The notes: a model not told the origin generated them from the letters alone. A DNA stretch of 64,000 bases from Chitinophagales bacterium (GCA_017303455.1 JAFLBM010000015.1:17439-81438); one strand, 5' to 3'; positions 41,984 through 51,448 are shown, counted from the first letter of the stretch. Numbers and translations: made by a program.

Positions 41984-42013
41984 GAAGTGTGCGACCTGCC
42001 TGCGGCAGGCAGG
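41984..42013. repeat. palindrome CCTGCCTG-CGG-CAGGCAGG with flanking GAAGTGTGCGA
   Basis: A perfect 8-bp-arm palindrome at 41995-42013 in the 102-bp gap before the DAHP synthase gene. The flank GAAGTGTGCGA (41984-41994) has its exact reverse complement at 43294-43304 in the next intergenic gap. Confidence 0.6.
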
Positions 42014-42072
42014 CGCAACGAAGTTGATAGTAGTACAACAGATGACAACATAAAAATTTATCTTTACAAAAT

Positions 42073-43161
42073 ATGCAGACAGCAGAACAAACCGCAACAA
42101 ACCCCGTGCAACAGGCATGGAACAAAAGACCCCTGATCATCAGCGGGCCTTGCAGTGCAGAAACGGAAGAGCAGGTACTGGCTACCGCACAACGCCTGGC
42201 CGCTACCGGTAAAGTGGATATGCTCCGGGCCGGTATCTGGAAACCCCGTACCAAACCGGGTATGTTTGAAGGGATTGGTGCCAAAGGATTGCCCTGGTTG
42301 CAACAGGCCAAAAAACTCACCGGTCTTCCCACTACAGTGGAAGTAGCTACCGGTAAACAAGTAGAAGATGCCCTCAATTTTGAAGTGGATGTATTGTGGA
42401 TCGGTGCAAGAACTACGGTGAACCCCTTCAGTGTGCAGGAAGTAGCTGATGCCTTGCGGGGTGTTGATGTGCCGGTGATGATCAAAAACCCGATCAACCC
42501 TGACCTAGAATTATGGAGTGGTGCCGTGGAAAGAATTGCCCGGGCCGGTGTAAAACAGATCGGTCTTATTCATCGTGGTTTCAGTTCCTATGGCAACAGT
42601 GAGTACCGGAATGCGCCGATGTGGCACCTGGCCATTGAAATGAAACTGAAGCATCCCAATATGCCGATCATCAATGATCCTTCACATATCTGCGGCCGTC
42701 GTGATATTCTACTGGAAGTGATGCAAAGGGCAATTGACCTGGATTACGACGGACTGATGATCGAAAGTCATATCGATCCGGATAATGCCTGGAGCGATGC
42801 CAAGCAACAGGTAACGCCTGAACGACTGGCAGAAATGCTGAATACGATCATCTGGAGAAGGGAAGATGTGAACTCCGAAGAATACCATGCTGCACTGGAA
42901 GCCTTGCGGCAAAAGATCAATCACCTGGATGATGAACTGATGCAGATACTGAGCCAGCGGATGAAGATCGCTGAGCAGATCGGGAAATATAAAAAAGAGA
43001 ATAATATTACGATCCTGCAAACGAACCGCTGGAACGAGATCATTGAAAGGGCCAGTGCCAAGGGAGAGAAGATCGGGCTGAGCAAAGAATTCATCACGAA
43101 GTACCTGGATGCGGTGCATATGGAAAGTATCAATCACCAGAAGAAGGTGCTGGATAGTTAA
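42073..43161 (+). CDS. bifunctional DAHP synthase / chorismate mutase
   Basis: A 362-residue fusion. Residues 1-265 are a DAHP synthase of the short type (LIISGPCSAETEEQV near residue 21, KPRTKPGMFEGIG near 56, GLIHRGFSSYGNSEYRN near 165, INDPSHICGRRD near 199), condensing PEP and erythrose-4-P. Residues about 275-362 are an AroQ-type chorismate mutase helix bundle (ALRQKINHLDDELMQILSQR, MKIAEQIGKYKKEN). It thus holds both the entry step and the branch to prephenate, feeding pheA and tyrA in the same operon. Fusions of this kind are usual in Bacteroidota. Confidence 0.94.
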   Translation: MQTAEQTATNPVQQAWNKRPLIISGPCSAETEEQVLATAQRLAATGKVDMLRAGIWKPRTKPGMFEGIGAKGLPWLQQAKKLTGLPTTVEVATGKQVEDALNFEVDVLWIGARTTVNPFSVQEVADALRGVDVPVMIKNPINPDLELWSGAVERIARAGVKQIGLIHRGFSSYGNSEYRNAPMWHLAIEMKLKHPNMPIINDPSHICGRRDILLEVMQRAIDLDYDGLMIESHIDPDNAWSDAKQQVTPERLAEMLNTIIWRREDVNSEEYHAALEALRQKINHLDDELMQILSQRMKIAEQIGKYKKENNITILQTNRWNEIIERASAKGEKIGLSKEFITKYLDAVHMESINHQKKVLDS

Positions 43162-43378
43162 AGCATGGAAAATAGAAAGTGGTGAATGGGGCCCATCCCC
43201 TCCCGGGTGGGGCGAATTCAGTTCACCGGGTGCTTTAAGAAAATGGGGTGGGTTGTGTAACTAAGCTAATTGCTACTATCATCGTCCCTTGCGTCGCACA
43301 CTTCATTGTTCGGTAATGCTGCTGAGCAATATTGACTAGTAAATAATATCCGGTCAGGTATCTGTCAGAAGAAACAAA
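43162..43378. other. 217-bp intergenic region in the aromatic operon
   Basis: Contains GC-run hairpins (GGGGCCCATCCCC and CCCGGGTGGGG near 43190-43215) and TCGCACACTTC (43294-43304), the reverse complement of the flank of the repeat at 41984. No promoter box matching TAnnTTTG and no leader ORF with aromatic codons were found. Likely repeat debris that separates the DAHP synthase and aroB genes. Confidence 0.5.
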
Positions 43379-44398
43379 ATGAAACATATCAAGTACAAAT
43401 TCTCGGGTTCGTCCACTGATTGCTATTTTGCCTATGGGATCAGCCATTTGAAAGAGATCACGGATAAGAACAATACGATCCTGGTCACGGATGAGAATGT
43501 TTTCAATGCACATACCAAACGCTTTAAAGGCTGGAATACGATCGTGTTGAAACCCGGTGAAGAATTCAAAGTGCAGGCTACGGTGGATGCGGTGATTGAA
43601 CAACTGATCGCTATGCAGGCCGACCGGAAGACTACGCTTGTTGGCGTGGGCGGTGGTGTGATCACCGATATCACCGGCTATGTGGCGGCGGTGTATATGC
43701 GGGGGATTGCTTTTGGATTTATTCCTACCTCGTTACTTGCATTGGTTGATGCGTCCATTGGCGGTAAGAACGGAATTGACGTAGGTGTATATAAAAATAT
43801 GGTCGGGGTGATCCGGCAGCCGAAATTCATTTTGCATGATATGGTTTTTCTCAACAGCCTGCCGCAGGCAGAATGGGAAAACGGGTTTGCGGAGATCATC
43901 AAACATGCCTGTATCAAAGATGCGGCGATGTTCCGGGAGCTGGAAGCGAATTCATTTAAAATCTATCAAACCAAAAAGACAGCCATCTGTGAACTGGTAC
44001 AGCGCAATGCACAGATCAAAATAAAAGTGGTGCAGCAGGATGAATTTGAAAAAGGGGAGAGACGGTTGCTGAATTTTGGTCATACGCTGGGCCATGCATT
44101 GGAGAATCAATACGAATTATCACATGGGCAGGCGGTGGCTATCGGTATGACCTATGCCTGTCATGTATCCGAACAGTTGAGTGGGTTCAAACAAACCGGT
44201 AGAGTGGTAAACCTGCTGGAACAATATAATTTACCCACCTATGCTTCTTTCAATAAAACAAAAGCGATGGATGTGCTGAAGATGGATAAGAAGCGGGAGC
44301 AGAAGGAAATGAATTATATTTTATTGGAGAAAATCGGGAAGGGAGTGGTGAAGTGCATTCCGATGAGAGAGTTAGAGAAAATTATTATTGGTTTATAA
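43379..44398 (+). CDS. aroB: 3-dehydroquinate synthase
   Basis: Second shikimate-pathway step, converting DAHP to 3-dehydroquinate with NAD and a divalent metal. The 339-residue protein shows GVGGGVITDITGYVAAVYMRGI near residues 88-108 (NAD loop), IPTSLLALVDASIGGKNGID near 114-133, ENGFAEIIKHACIKD near 164-178 with a metal ligand, and the NFGHTLGHALE site near 230 with the two metal-binding His residues. It is followed one base later by a small ORF and then aroA. Confidence 0.95.
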   Translation: MKHIKYKFSGSSTDCYFAYGISHLKEITDKNNTILVTDENVFNAHTKRFKGWNTIVLKPGEEFKVQATVDAVIEQLIAMQADRKTTLVGVGGGVITDITGYVAAVYMRGIAFGFIPTSLLALVDASIGGKNGIDVGVYKNMVGVIRQPKFILHDMVFLNSLPQAEWENGFAEIIKHACIKDAAMFRELEANSFKIYQTKKTAICELVQRNAQIKIKVVQQDEFEKGERRLLNFGHTLGHALENQYELSHGQAVAIGMTYACHVSEQLSGFKQTGRVVNLLEQYNLPTYASFNKTKAMDVLKMDKKREQKEMNYILLEKIGKGVVKCIPMRELEKIIIGL

Positions 44399-44399
44399 A

Positions 44400-44753
44400 A
44401 TGGAAACCGTTGTTTTATACCGCCCTGTAGGGGCTAAGGAACTGGAATTGATTAAAGAGTCTGGATGGAAAAAATTTCCTCCCCGTCTGCCTGAACAACC
44501 GATTTTTTACCCAGTAATGAATGAGGAATATGCAATTCAAATAAATGTGGAATGGAATGTTCCTGCATATGGTTCTGGATTTGTAACAAAGTTTCACGTT
44601 GATAAAAATTATATACAGAAATTCGAAGTTCAGAATGTTGGAGGAGTAATTCATGATGAATTATGGGTTCCTGCTGACGAACTTGAAGAGTTTAATGATC
44701 ACATAATTGGATTAATCGAAGTAACTAAGGAGTTTTACAAAGAAAATAAATGA
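44400..44753 (+). CDS. small conserved protein (annotated elsewhere as ADP-ribosylation/crystallin J1)
   Basis: A 117-residue protein with the conserved opening LYRPVGAKELELIKESGWKKFPPRLPEQPIFYPV and the ending DELWVPADELEEFNDHIIGLIEV. I recall this family carrying the automatic label ADP-ribosylation/crystallin J1, but the label is not evidence of activity and no ADP-ribosylation motif is visible. It starts one base after the aroB stop and its stop overlaps the aroA start (ATGA), so it is tightly embedded in the aromatic operon. Its role there is unknown. Confidence 0.7.
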   Translation: METVVLYRPVGAKELELIKESGWKKFPPRLPEQPIFYPVMNEEYAIQINVEWNVPAYGSGFVTKFHVDKNYIQKFEVQNVGGVIHDELWVPADELEEFNDHIIGLIEVTKEFYKENK

Positions 44754-46042
44754 TAGCTACAATCAATCCGTCGCAATTAAAAGGAACCATACAGGCACCG
44801 GCTTCCAAGAGTTCTATGCAAAGAGCTTGTGCAGCAGCCTTGCTGGTTAAAGGAATTTCGCAGTTGCACAATCCCGGTCACAGTAATGATGATAAAGCAG
44901 CTCTCGATATAATCCAGCGACTGGGAGCAAAAGCAGCATTGGAGAATGGAGTATGGAAAATAGAAAGCGGGGGTGTGGACCCTGTTGATACAACTATCAA
45001 TTGTGGTGAAAGCGGTTTAAGCATTCGCATGTTCACGCCATTAGCAGCACTGAGTAGTAAAGAAATTACGATCAACGGTTCAGGCAGCCTGGTAACAAGA
45101 CCTATGGATTTCTTTGATGCCATTTTACCGAAGCTGAATGTGAAAGTAAAAAGCCAGGGCGGAAAACTTCCGCTGGTCATACAAGGACCATTGGTGCCAA
45201 CGGATATTGAGGTGGATGGTTCATTAAGTTCTCAATTCTTAACGGGTTTGTTGATGGCCTATGCGGCTGCAGGGGCTTCCAATGTCTCTATAAAAGTAAA
45301 AGACCTGAAGAGCAAACCTTATATCGATCTTACCTTATCGGTAATGAAATCCTTTGGATTAAAAGTGCCTGAGAACCGGAATTACGAAGAATTCTGGTTT
45401 GATGAGTTGACTCCCGGCTCCAGACTATTGACTCATAACTATACAATAGAGGGAGACTGGAGCGGTGGCGCATTTTTGCTGGTGGCGGGTGCCATTGCCG
45501 GACCCATTATGGTCAACGGGCTTGACTTAACCTCCACCCAGGCCGACAAAACTATTGTGGATGCATTGATGGCTGCCAATGCCGGTATTGCTATTGAAGC
45601 CAAGGGGATCAGGATACACCAGTCCGCTATGACCGGGTTTTATTTTGATGCCACGGATTGCCCGGATTTGTTTCCGCCGCTGGTGGCCTTAGCAGCTTAT
45701 TGTAAAGGAAAAACAACGATTAAAGGCGTATCCCGTCTAACACATAAAGAAAGTAACCGGGCAGTAACACTACAGGATGAATTTGATAAAATGGGAGTGA
45801 CCATTGACCTGGATGGAGATGATATGATCATTCACGGAACTGCAAAAGTGAAGGGGGCTGATGTACATTCACATCATGACCACCGGGTTGCGATGGCTTG
45901 TGCGGTGGCCGGTTTAAGAGCCGATAGTGAAATGGTAATTGAGGAGGCACAGGCGGTCAGTAAATCTTATCCTGGTTTCTATAATGATCTGAAATCTCTT
46001 GGCGCATCATTATCTTTACCGTATCAACATTTCAACTTATAA
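44750..46042 (+). CDS. aroA: 3-phosphoshikimate 1-carboxyvinyltransferase (EPSP synthase)
   Basis: Transfers enolpyruvyl from PEP to shikimate-3-P. The 430-residue protein has the N-terminal APASKSSMQRACAAALLV (substrate Lys/Ser) near residues 16-33, NCGESGLSIRMFTPLAAL near 84, DGSLSSQFLTGLLMA near 163, and the C-terminal DCPDLFPPLVALAAYCKG, LTHKESNR and DHRVAMACAVAGL motifs. Here the second motif reads ESGLSIRM where many bacterial enzymes have G(N/D)(A)G(T/L)..R. The gene overlaps the preceding one by ATGA and aroC starts 3 bp after it. Confidence 0.94.
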   Translation: MIATINPSQLKGTIQAPASKSSMQRACAAALLVKGISQLHNPGHSNDDKAALDIIQRLGAKAALENGVWKIESGGVDPVDTTINCGESGLSIRMFTPLAALSSKEITINGSGSLVTRPMDFFDAILPKLNVKVKSQGGKLPLVIQGPLVPTDIEVDGSLSSQFLTGLLMAYAAAGASNVSIKVKDLKSKPYIDLTLSVMKSFGLKVPENRNYEEFWFDELTPGSRLLTHNYTIEGDWSGGAFLLVAGAIAGPIMVNGLDLTSTQADKTIVDALMAANAGIAIEAKGIRIHQSAMTGFYFDATDCPDLFPPLVALAAYCKGKTTIKGVSRLTHKESNRAVTLQDEFDKMGVTIDLDGDDMIIHGTAKVKGADVHSHHDHRVAMACAVAGLRADSEMVIEEAQAVSKSYPGFYNDLKSLGASLSLPYQHFNL

Positions 46043-46044
46043 CC

Positions 46045-47040
46045 TTGAATTCTTTTGGTCGCATATTCCGGGTACACATTTTTGGCGAATCGCATGGCGA
46101 ATCCGTGGGAATTGTTATTGACGGATGCCCCGCTGGTTTATCCTTATCCGAAGAGGACCTGTTAACTGACCTGGAGAGAAGAAAAGGCGGCAAACAAAAA
46201 GGGACCACACCCCGGCAGGAAGCCGATTATCCGTTTTTCAAAAGTGGATTATTCAACGGTAAAACAACCGGGGCCCCGATAACGATCCTGTTTGAAAATA
46301 ATAATACCCGCAGCGAAGATTATAATAAACAAAGAAGCATTCCCCGGCCTGGTCATGCGGATTGGGTGGCGCACCAAAAGTATGGCGGGCATGAAGATTA
46401 CCGTGGTGGTGGCCATTTCAGTGCAAGATTGACTACTGGTTTGGTGGCTGCCGGTGCTATCGCTAAGAAATTAATGCAGGGTATCACTATCCATGCCGCT
46501 GTTACAGCAATAGGAGGAGAGGCTGACCTGGAGAAAGGATTACAAAAAGCCATTGATGCAAAAGATTCGGTGGGCGGTTTGGTGGAATGCCGTGTCAATG
46601 GACTGCCGGTGGGTTTAGGGGAGCCATTTTTTGATTCAGTGGAATCACAGATTGCGCATATTGCTTTTGCAATCCCTGCCGTAAAAGGCATTGAATTCGG
46701 AACCGGTTTTGCAGCAGCCAAAATGTTTGGCTCGCAGCATAATGATGCCATTGAAAATATGGATGGCAAAACAAGAACCAACCATGCCGGTGGCGTGGTG
46801 GGCGGCATCAGCAACGGGAATGAATTGGTATTCCGCATTGCCATAAAACCAACAGCCTCTACTCCCAAAGAACAAAACAGCCTGAACTGGGAAACGGGGC
46901 AGGCAGAGAATTTTTCGGTGAAAGGCCGTCATGATCTTTGCGTGGCCTTAAGAGCACCAGTTATCCTGGAAGCGGCAACGGCGGTTACCTTACTCGACTT
47001 TCTATTACTCGAACAACAAATTAAACGGGTCGTTTCCTGA
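46045..47040 (+). CDS. aroC: chorismate synthase
   Basis: Last shikimate step, making chorismate with reduced FMN. The 331-residue protein has the N-terminal GRIFRVHIFGESHGESVGIVIDGCP (residues 4-27), the RPGHADWVAHQKYGGHEDYRGGGHFSAR segment (about 95-122), and a C-terminal HDLCVALRAPVILEAATA. The start codon is TTG at 46045, only two bases after the aroA stop codon; no ATG lies near enough to serve instead. All motifs are intact. aroE, aroK and aroD/Q are not in the window, so the pathway is incomplete here. Confidence 0.95.
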   Translation: MNSFGRIFRVHIFGESHGESVGIVIDGCPAGLSLSEEDLLTDLERRKGGKQKGTTPRQEADYPFFKSGLFNGKTTGAPITILFENNNTRSEDYNKQRSIPRPGHADWVAHQKYGGHEDYRGGGHFSARLTTGLVAAGAIAKKLMQGITIHAAVTAIGGEADLEKGLQKAIDAKDSVGGLVECRVNGLPVGLGEPFFDSVESQIAHIAFAIPAVKGIEFGTGFAAAKMFGSQHNDAIENMDGKTRTNHAGGVVGGISNGNELVFRIAIKPTASTPKEQNSLNWETGQAENFSVKGRHDLCVALRAPVILEAATAVTLLDFLLLEQQIKRVVS

Positions 47041-47064
47041 CCTTCCTGAAATCATCTAACGATT

Positions 47065-47364
47065 ATGCCAATCATCTATCATGTAACTACGGCTGCGGAA
47101 TGGAATGCAGCAAAAGAAAACGGTTTTTACGAAACTCCTTCTTTACAGGATGAAGGATTTATCCATTGTTCACAGGATCACCAGGTGGCCGGTGTGCTGG
47201 AAAGATATTATGCCGGTAAAACCGATCTCGTAAAACTTGTTATTGATACGGATAAGCTGACGAGTAAGTTTGTGTTCGACTGGTCGCCCTCCACACAGGA
47301 TACTTTTCCGCATGTGTACGGAACGGTCAATATTGATGCAGTGACGGAGGTGATTACTTTATAG
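47065..47364 (+). CDS. DUF952 family protein
   Basis: A 99-residue protein with the DUF952 pattern: IYHVTTAAEWNAAKENGFYE, DEGFIHCSQDHQVAGVLERYY, LVKLVIDTDKLTS and FPHVYGTVNIDAV. The family resembles glutathione S-transferase-associated and ADP-ribosyl-type folds, but the reaction is unknown. It is the last plus-strand gene of the aromatic run, 24 bp after aroC, and its end overlaps the convergent membrane-protein gene by 6 bp. Confidence 0.82.
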   Translation: MPIIYHVTTAAEWNAAKENGFYETPSLQDEGFIHCSQDHQVAGVLERYYAGKTDLVKLVIDTDKLTSKFVFDWSPSTQDTFPHVYGTVNIDAVTEVITL

Positions 47365-48030
47365 CCCGTTTTTCTTCCGGTAATTGGCAATTCCTATTAT
47401 GTAGGTTATGATCAGGGGGAGAATAAAAATATAGGAGATAGTGGTTATTATTAATAGAACAACATACGCATTATCATTAGCTGTTTTATCCCGCACACCA
47501 CCCATGATCTCAAATACAGCTCTTTCGAGGTTCAGTAAGCTCAGTACATTTATGATAAGACAGACGGGCAGTAATGTAACTGCAGTAACAATATAACCCG
47601 GGAAATCACAATATCTTTTCATAAACTTGAACAGCAGCACTAATCTCCAGGAGGCTACTATTATGAGGAACCATACATTTATCCTGGCTGCTGTGTCGAT
47701 TGGGAAGAACCGCTCCACCGGGATGGCATACAACAAGGCTGGAAAAGAAGTCAGGCTTATAAAAGTAACTACGTTGAAATATTTCCAATTTTTTACTTTG
47801 AAAGGAAGAATGATCAGCCAAACAAAGGCGGACAAACAAAAAATATAAATGACAGAGCCCAATCCCATATGTTGTAAAGTGCTGGCCCCAGGATCATCCC
47901 AATAACGTCCGATACCCACCAGCCAGGTACCGGTCAGGCCGGCTATAAAATGGTTTTTAGTAAAGCCCAGCATTTCCTCCTTGCTGATCCGGAAACTAAG
48001 CAGCCGCAGAATGGTCTGTGTAATAATCAT
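47359..48030 (-). CDS. Yip1-like integral membrane protein
   Basis: A 223-residue protein with about six hydrophobic segments and the opening RLLSFRISKEEMLGFTKNHFIAGLTGTWLVGIGRYWDDP, typical of small Bacteroidota Yip1-domain or related membrane proteins. The topology is short loops with an internal basic segment. The function is unknown. It converges on the DUF952 gene and is not part of the aromatic operon. Confidence 0.65.
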   Translation of the reverse strand: MIITQTILRLLSFRISKEEMLGFTKNHFIAGLTGTWLVGIGRYWDDPGASTLQHMGLGSVIYIFCLSAFVWLIILPFKVKNWKYFNVVTFISLTSFPALLYAIPVERFFPIDTAARINVWFLIIVASWRLVLLFKFMKRYCDFPGYIVTAVTLLPVCLIINVLSLLNLERAVFEIMGGVRDKTANDNAYVVLLIITTISYIFILPLIITYIIGIANYRKKNGL

Positions 48031-48214
48031 AATGATCGCTTCAGTCGTTAATTTTCTTTTGAACAGTTCCTGAACCGGGCAGGTTCATTGAAAAAAGAAC
48101 AGGGATCAGCCGGCAAATGCAAAAGGTATTTTCTATTTTGTTTGACATAACCCGTTAGCCGGTCCGTGAAAATTAGTGTAAATTCGGTTATTACCAATCT
48201 ACCATTGTTTCCTT

Positions 48215-49951
48215 ATGCACAAAAAGAACGCTCCGTATTCCTGCATTCCTTTACTGTTGTTATTAATGCTGTTATCGGCCTGCGGCAATACCAAGCATCC
48301 GCCCGGCAGCGATATTGCCAGTACACCCGAGCAACTGGAAGAAAAAGTAACCGGTAATATCCGGCAGTTGCTGGACTATGCGGCAGCTAACAAAGGCTGG
48401 CTGAATGATTCTGTTCCTTTATTTAATGCCGGGTTGATAAAACAAGTGTATGATAAAAACCAGTTTGCTGCTTTATGGAGCAGTAAAGAACAATGGAGAG
48501 CACAAGGAGATTCACTGCTGCAACTGGTTGGTAAGGCAAAACTCTACGGGCTATTCCCCGCCCACTATTATTTTAGTATCCTTGATTCAGTCAATCAGCA
48601 ATTTTTGCAGGATAGTCTTTCCAAATCAGCAAGAAGAGATGCTGCTTTATGGTCAACAGCAGACCTGTTGCTCACCAATGCTTTTTTTCATATCATCAAA
48701 GATGTGAAACTGGGCCGTCTTCCCAACGACAGTATAACGTTACGAAAGGATACGACACTGACAGACCAATTTTATATACAGCAACTGGAGGCTTTTCAAA
48801 AAGGGAATTCTTTAGCATCCATTATAGCAGCGCTGGAACCGCAGCATGAAGGATACCGGTTATTGAAAGCGGGGATTCCGCAATTCCTGGACAATGCAGA
48901 TTATAAACCATACACTAAACTACCTTCTTCTAAAGATCCCGGCTTCAAAGCATTGCTGCAGAAAAGGCTATTGGAAGGAGGTTATCTTGCCAATGACAGC
49001 ACACAGGCTGATTCGCTGGAACTGGCCGAAGCGGTAAAGAAATTTCAAAAGCAGAAAAACATCACCGTTGACGGGAAAGCAGGAGAGGGCACCATAAGAA
49101 TGCTGAACACTTCTGATGAAGACAAGTTTTACAGTATTGCTATTACCATGGACCGGTATAAAATGCTCCCGCCCAAATTACCGGAACGCTATATCTGGGT
49201 CAACCTGCCTTCATTTTCTATGAAAGTGCAGGAGAAAGATTCAGTGAAACTTATTTCCAAAATCGTTTGTGGTAAAGCAATCACACGTACACCGGTATTA
49301 AATAGTGCAGTATCGGAGATCATCACCTACCCGCAATGGACGGTTCCCACCAGTATTATCGTGAAGGAGATATTACCGGCTGTAAAGCGGAACCCCGGCT
49401 ACCTGGCGAAAAAGGGCTTTAGCCTGGTGGATAAAAACGGGGAGGAAGTGGATCCCTATACCGTGGACTGGGCAAAATATTCAAAAAGCATTCCCTACCG
49501 GGTGGTGCAGGGCAGCGGTGATGCCAATGCCCTGGGTGTACTGAAGTTCAATTTCCCCAATAAATATGCGGTGTACCTGCATGATACCAACCAGCGTTCC
49601 TTATTTGGGCAGGTGGTCCGGACGTTCAGCCACGGTTGCGTCCGGGTGCAGGAATGGCAAAAACTGGCAGATTATATTATCCGAAAAGACAGGGTGGAAG
49701 TCGGTAGTAAAGTAGCCCTGCTTGATTCAATGAGTGCCTGGCTGAAAAAAAAGGAAAAACACAGTATACCCATCAGGAACAGGCTGCCTGTTTATATCCG
49801 CTATTTTACCTGCGAAGGGAAACCCGGCGGCATCGCCTTTTATGATGATATATATGGTGAGGATAAAATGCTCCGGGAAAGGTATTTCGCAGCCGGTTCG
49901 GGAATAGCCGGCAAAACAAAAGCGATTACTGAAAAAAAGACCCTCCAATAG
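48215..49951 (+). CDS. L,D-transpeptidase lipoprotein (YcbB-like)
   Basis: A 578-residue envelope protein. The lipoprotein signal peptide ends at the lipobox LLSAC (Cys about residue 23). A scaffold domain covers about 40-220. A peptidoglycan-binding region follows near residues 255-295 (AEAVKKFQKQKNITVDGKAGEGTIRML). The YkuD catalytic domain lies at about 330-500, with YLHDTNQRSLFGQVVRTF and the SHGCVRVQEW site holding the nucleophilic Cys. Such enzymes make 3-3 cross-links or attach proteins to peptidoglycan. It stands alone. Confidence 0.9.
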   Translation: MHKKNAPYSCIPLLLLLMLLSACGNTKHPPGSDIASTPEQLEEKVTGNIRQLLDYAAANKGWLNDSVPLFNAGLIKQVYDKNQFAALWSSKEQWRAQGDSLLQLVGKAKLYGLFPAHYYFSILDSVNQQFLQDSLSKSARRDAALWSTADLLLTNAFFHIIKDVKLGRLPNDSITLRKDTTLTDQFYIQQLEAFQKGNSLASIIAALEPQHEGYRLLKAGIPQFLDNADYKPYTKLPSSKDPGFKALLQKRLLEGGYLANDSTQADSLELAEAVKKFQKQKNITVDGKAGEGTIRMLNTSDEDKFYSIAITMDRYKMLPPKLPERYIWVNLPSFSMKVQEKDSVKLISKIVCGKAITRTPVLNSAVSEIITYPQWTVPTSIIVKEILPAVKRNPGYLAKKGFSLVDKNGEEVDPYTVDWAKYSKSIPYRVVQGSGDANALGVLKFNFPNKYAVYLHDTNQRSLFGQVVRTFSHGCVRVQEWQKLADYIIRKDRVEVGSKVALLDSMSAWLKKKEKHSIPIRNRLPVYIRYFTCEGKPGGIAFYDDIYGEDKMLRERYFAAGSGIAGKTKAITEKKTLQ

Positions 49952-49976
49952 GGTGGATATGAAGCAAATAATTTAT

Positions 49977-50007
49977 TTTAGGGAATAGAACATACCCGTT
50001 ATTTTTG
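49977..50007 (+). promoter_or_regulatory. promoter of the OmpA-like gene
   Basis: TTTA at 49977-49980, 19-nt spacer, TATTTTTG at 50000-50007. The start point would be near 50012, which excludes the upstream in-frame TTG start at 50005 and fits ATG 50035. Confidence 0.65.
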
Positions 50008-50034
50008 CTCAGTTTAAAACCAAACTATCTCTTT

Positions 50035-51378
50035 ATGAAGAAGATATTAGCTGTATGCCTTGCTATATACCTGATGGCACCTGCTACTAACGCACAGGAT
50101 GATGAGATCAGACAACCTGCTATTGGTATCAGTTTTTTCCTGAATGATTTTCAGACTGCTCAAAAAATCCGTACGACGTCCCTCGCTCAGGTATTCAGGG
50201 ATAAGGGATGGGCAAAATTCAGGGAAATGTCTCCGGGTCTTTCCGTTCATTATTTCAAGGGTTTAAGAAAGCATATTGATTTTGCAGCTTCCCTGGGTGG
50301 TTCCTTTGTACGCTATCCTTTTCCCAATAAGCCGGCTTTTACAAATGACAGATTCCTGATGGAAGCCAATGCTGCCGTCAACCTGAAAATGGTTTCTGAG
50401 AAATACTGGTTGCAACCGTATATCATTGCCGGTATTGGCGGCCATATGTATGGTAAATACTGGGGAGCTTTTATGCCATTGGGATTAGGTATGAAAGTGA
50501 ATTTTTATGATGAAGCCCACTTGTTCATTACGTCTCAGTACAGGGTGCCTGTTACCAGCGAAACATCTAACTATCATTTTCAAAACAGCATCGGTATTGC
50601 CGGTTCTATCGGTAAAAAGAAAGAGCCCAAAGTAATACCTCCGCCACCACCACCGCCTCCGGCTGATACGGACGGAGATGGTATTATTGATAATGAAGAT
50701 AAATGCCCAACCGTGAAAGGTCTGGCCAAATACCAGGGTTGTCCAATTCCTGATACGGATAAAGATGGTATCAATGATGAAGAAGATAAATGTCCCACTG
50801 TTCCGGGCCTTGCTAAATACCAGGGATGTCCTATTCCTGATACCGATAAAGATGGTATTAATGACGAAGAAGATAAATGCCCGACAGTTCCCGGCGTTGC
50901 CCGTTACCAGGGTTGCCCTGTTCCGGATGGTGATAAAGATGGTGTAAACGATGAAGAAGATAAATGCCCCACATTAGCGGGTCCGGCTGAGAACCAGGGT
51001 TGCCCTGTTATCTCTGAGGAAGTGAAGAAGAAAGTGGATGTGGCAGCGAATAATATCCTGTTTGTTACAGGTAGTGCTAAACTCCAGCCTAAATCCTTCA
51101 AAGGCCTGAACGAAGTAGTGAAGATCATGAAGGAAAATCCTGAAATGAAACTGGCTATCGACGGTCATACGGATAATGTAGGTAAGGATGAACTGAACCA
51201 GAAGCTGAGTGACAACCGTGCTGCTGCGGTAAGAACTTACCTCGTCAGCAAAGGTGTTGACGAAAGCCGCATCACTTCTGCCGGTCATGGTGAAACCATG
51301 CCGATCGCTGATAACAAGACAGCTGCAGGCCGTGCCAAGAACCGCAGGGTGGAATTGAAGTTGAGCTATTTCCAATAA
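50035..51378 (+). CDS. OmpA-family outer-membrane protein with thrombospondin type 3 repeats
   Basis: A 447-residue protein with a signal peptide ending near TNAQ (residue 21), an N-terminal domain of about 180 residues (beta-barrel-like), and a proline run (PPPPPPPPA). Four or five calcium-binding TSP3 repeats follow (DTDGDGIIDNEDKCP, DTDKDGINDEEDKCP, DGDKDGVNDEEDKCP). The C-terminal OmpA domain (about 320-447) binds peptidoglycan and shows DGHTDNVGKDELNQKLSDNRA and GHGETMPIADN. This OmpA/TSP3 layout is very common in Bacteroidota. The start at 50035 is supported by the promoter. Confidence 0.93.
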   Translation: MKKILAVCLAIYLMAPATNAQDDEIRQPAIGISFFLNDFQTAQKIRTTSLAQVFRDKGWAKFREMSPGLSVHYFKGLRKHIDFAASLGGSFVRYPFPNKPAFTNDRFLMEANAAVNLKMVSEKYWLQPYIIAGIGGHMYGKYWGAFMPLGLGMKVNFYDEAHLFITSQYRVPVTSETSNYHFQNSIGIAGSIGKKKEPKVIPPPPPPPPADTDGDGIIDNEDKCPTVKGLAKYQGCPIPDTDKDGINDEEDKCPTVPGLAKYQGCPIPDTDKDGINDEEDKCPTVPGVARYQGCPVPDGDKDGVNDEEDKCPTLAGPAENQGCPVISEEVKKKVDVAANNILFVTGSAKLQPKSFKGLNEVVKIMKENPEMKLAIDGHTDNVGKDELNQKLSDNRAAAVRTYLVSKGVDESRITSAGHGETMPIADNKTAAGRAKNRRVELKLSYFQ

Positions 51379-51395
51379 GCCAATTGCTTAATAAT

Positions 51396-51432
51396 AAAAA
51401 AATCCTCTCACTTCCTGGTGAGAGGATTTTTT
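51396..51432. terminator. bidirectional hairpin terminator
   Basis: AAAAAATCCTCTCAC and GTGAGAGGATTTTTTT form a long stem around TTCCTG, with A- and T-runs on both sides. It serves the OmpA gene (plus) and the cupin gene (minus). Confidence 0.9.
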
Positions 51433-51448
51433 TATGGTACTACTGAAC

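Noticed and set aside
43162..43378. Second attenuator or promoter before aroB
   Set aside because: The gap has GC hairpins but no aromatic-codon ORF, no TAnnTTTG box and no terminator T-tract.
50005..50034. Upstream TTG start for the OmpA-like protein
   Set aside because: The promoter -7 box lies at 50000-50007, so this codon would precede the transcript; ATG 50035 also starts a proper signal peptide.
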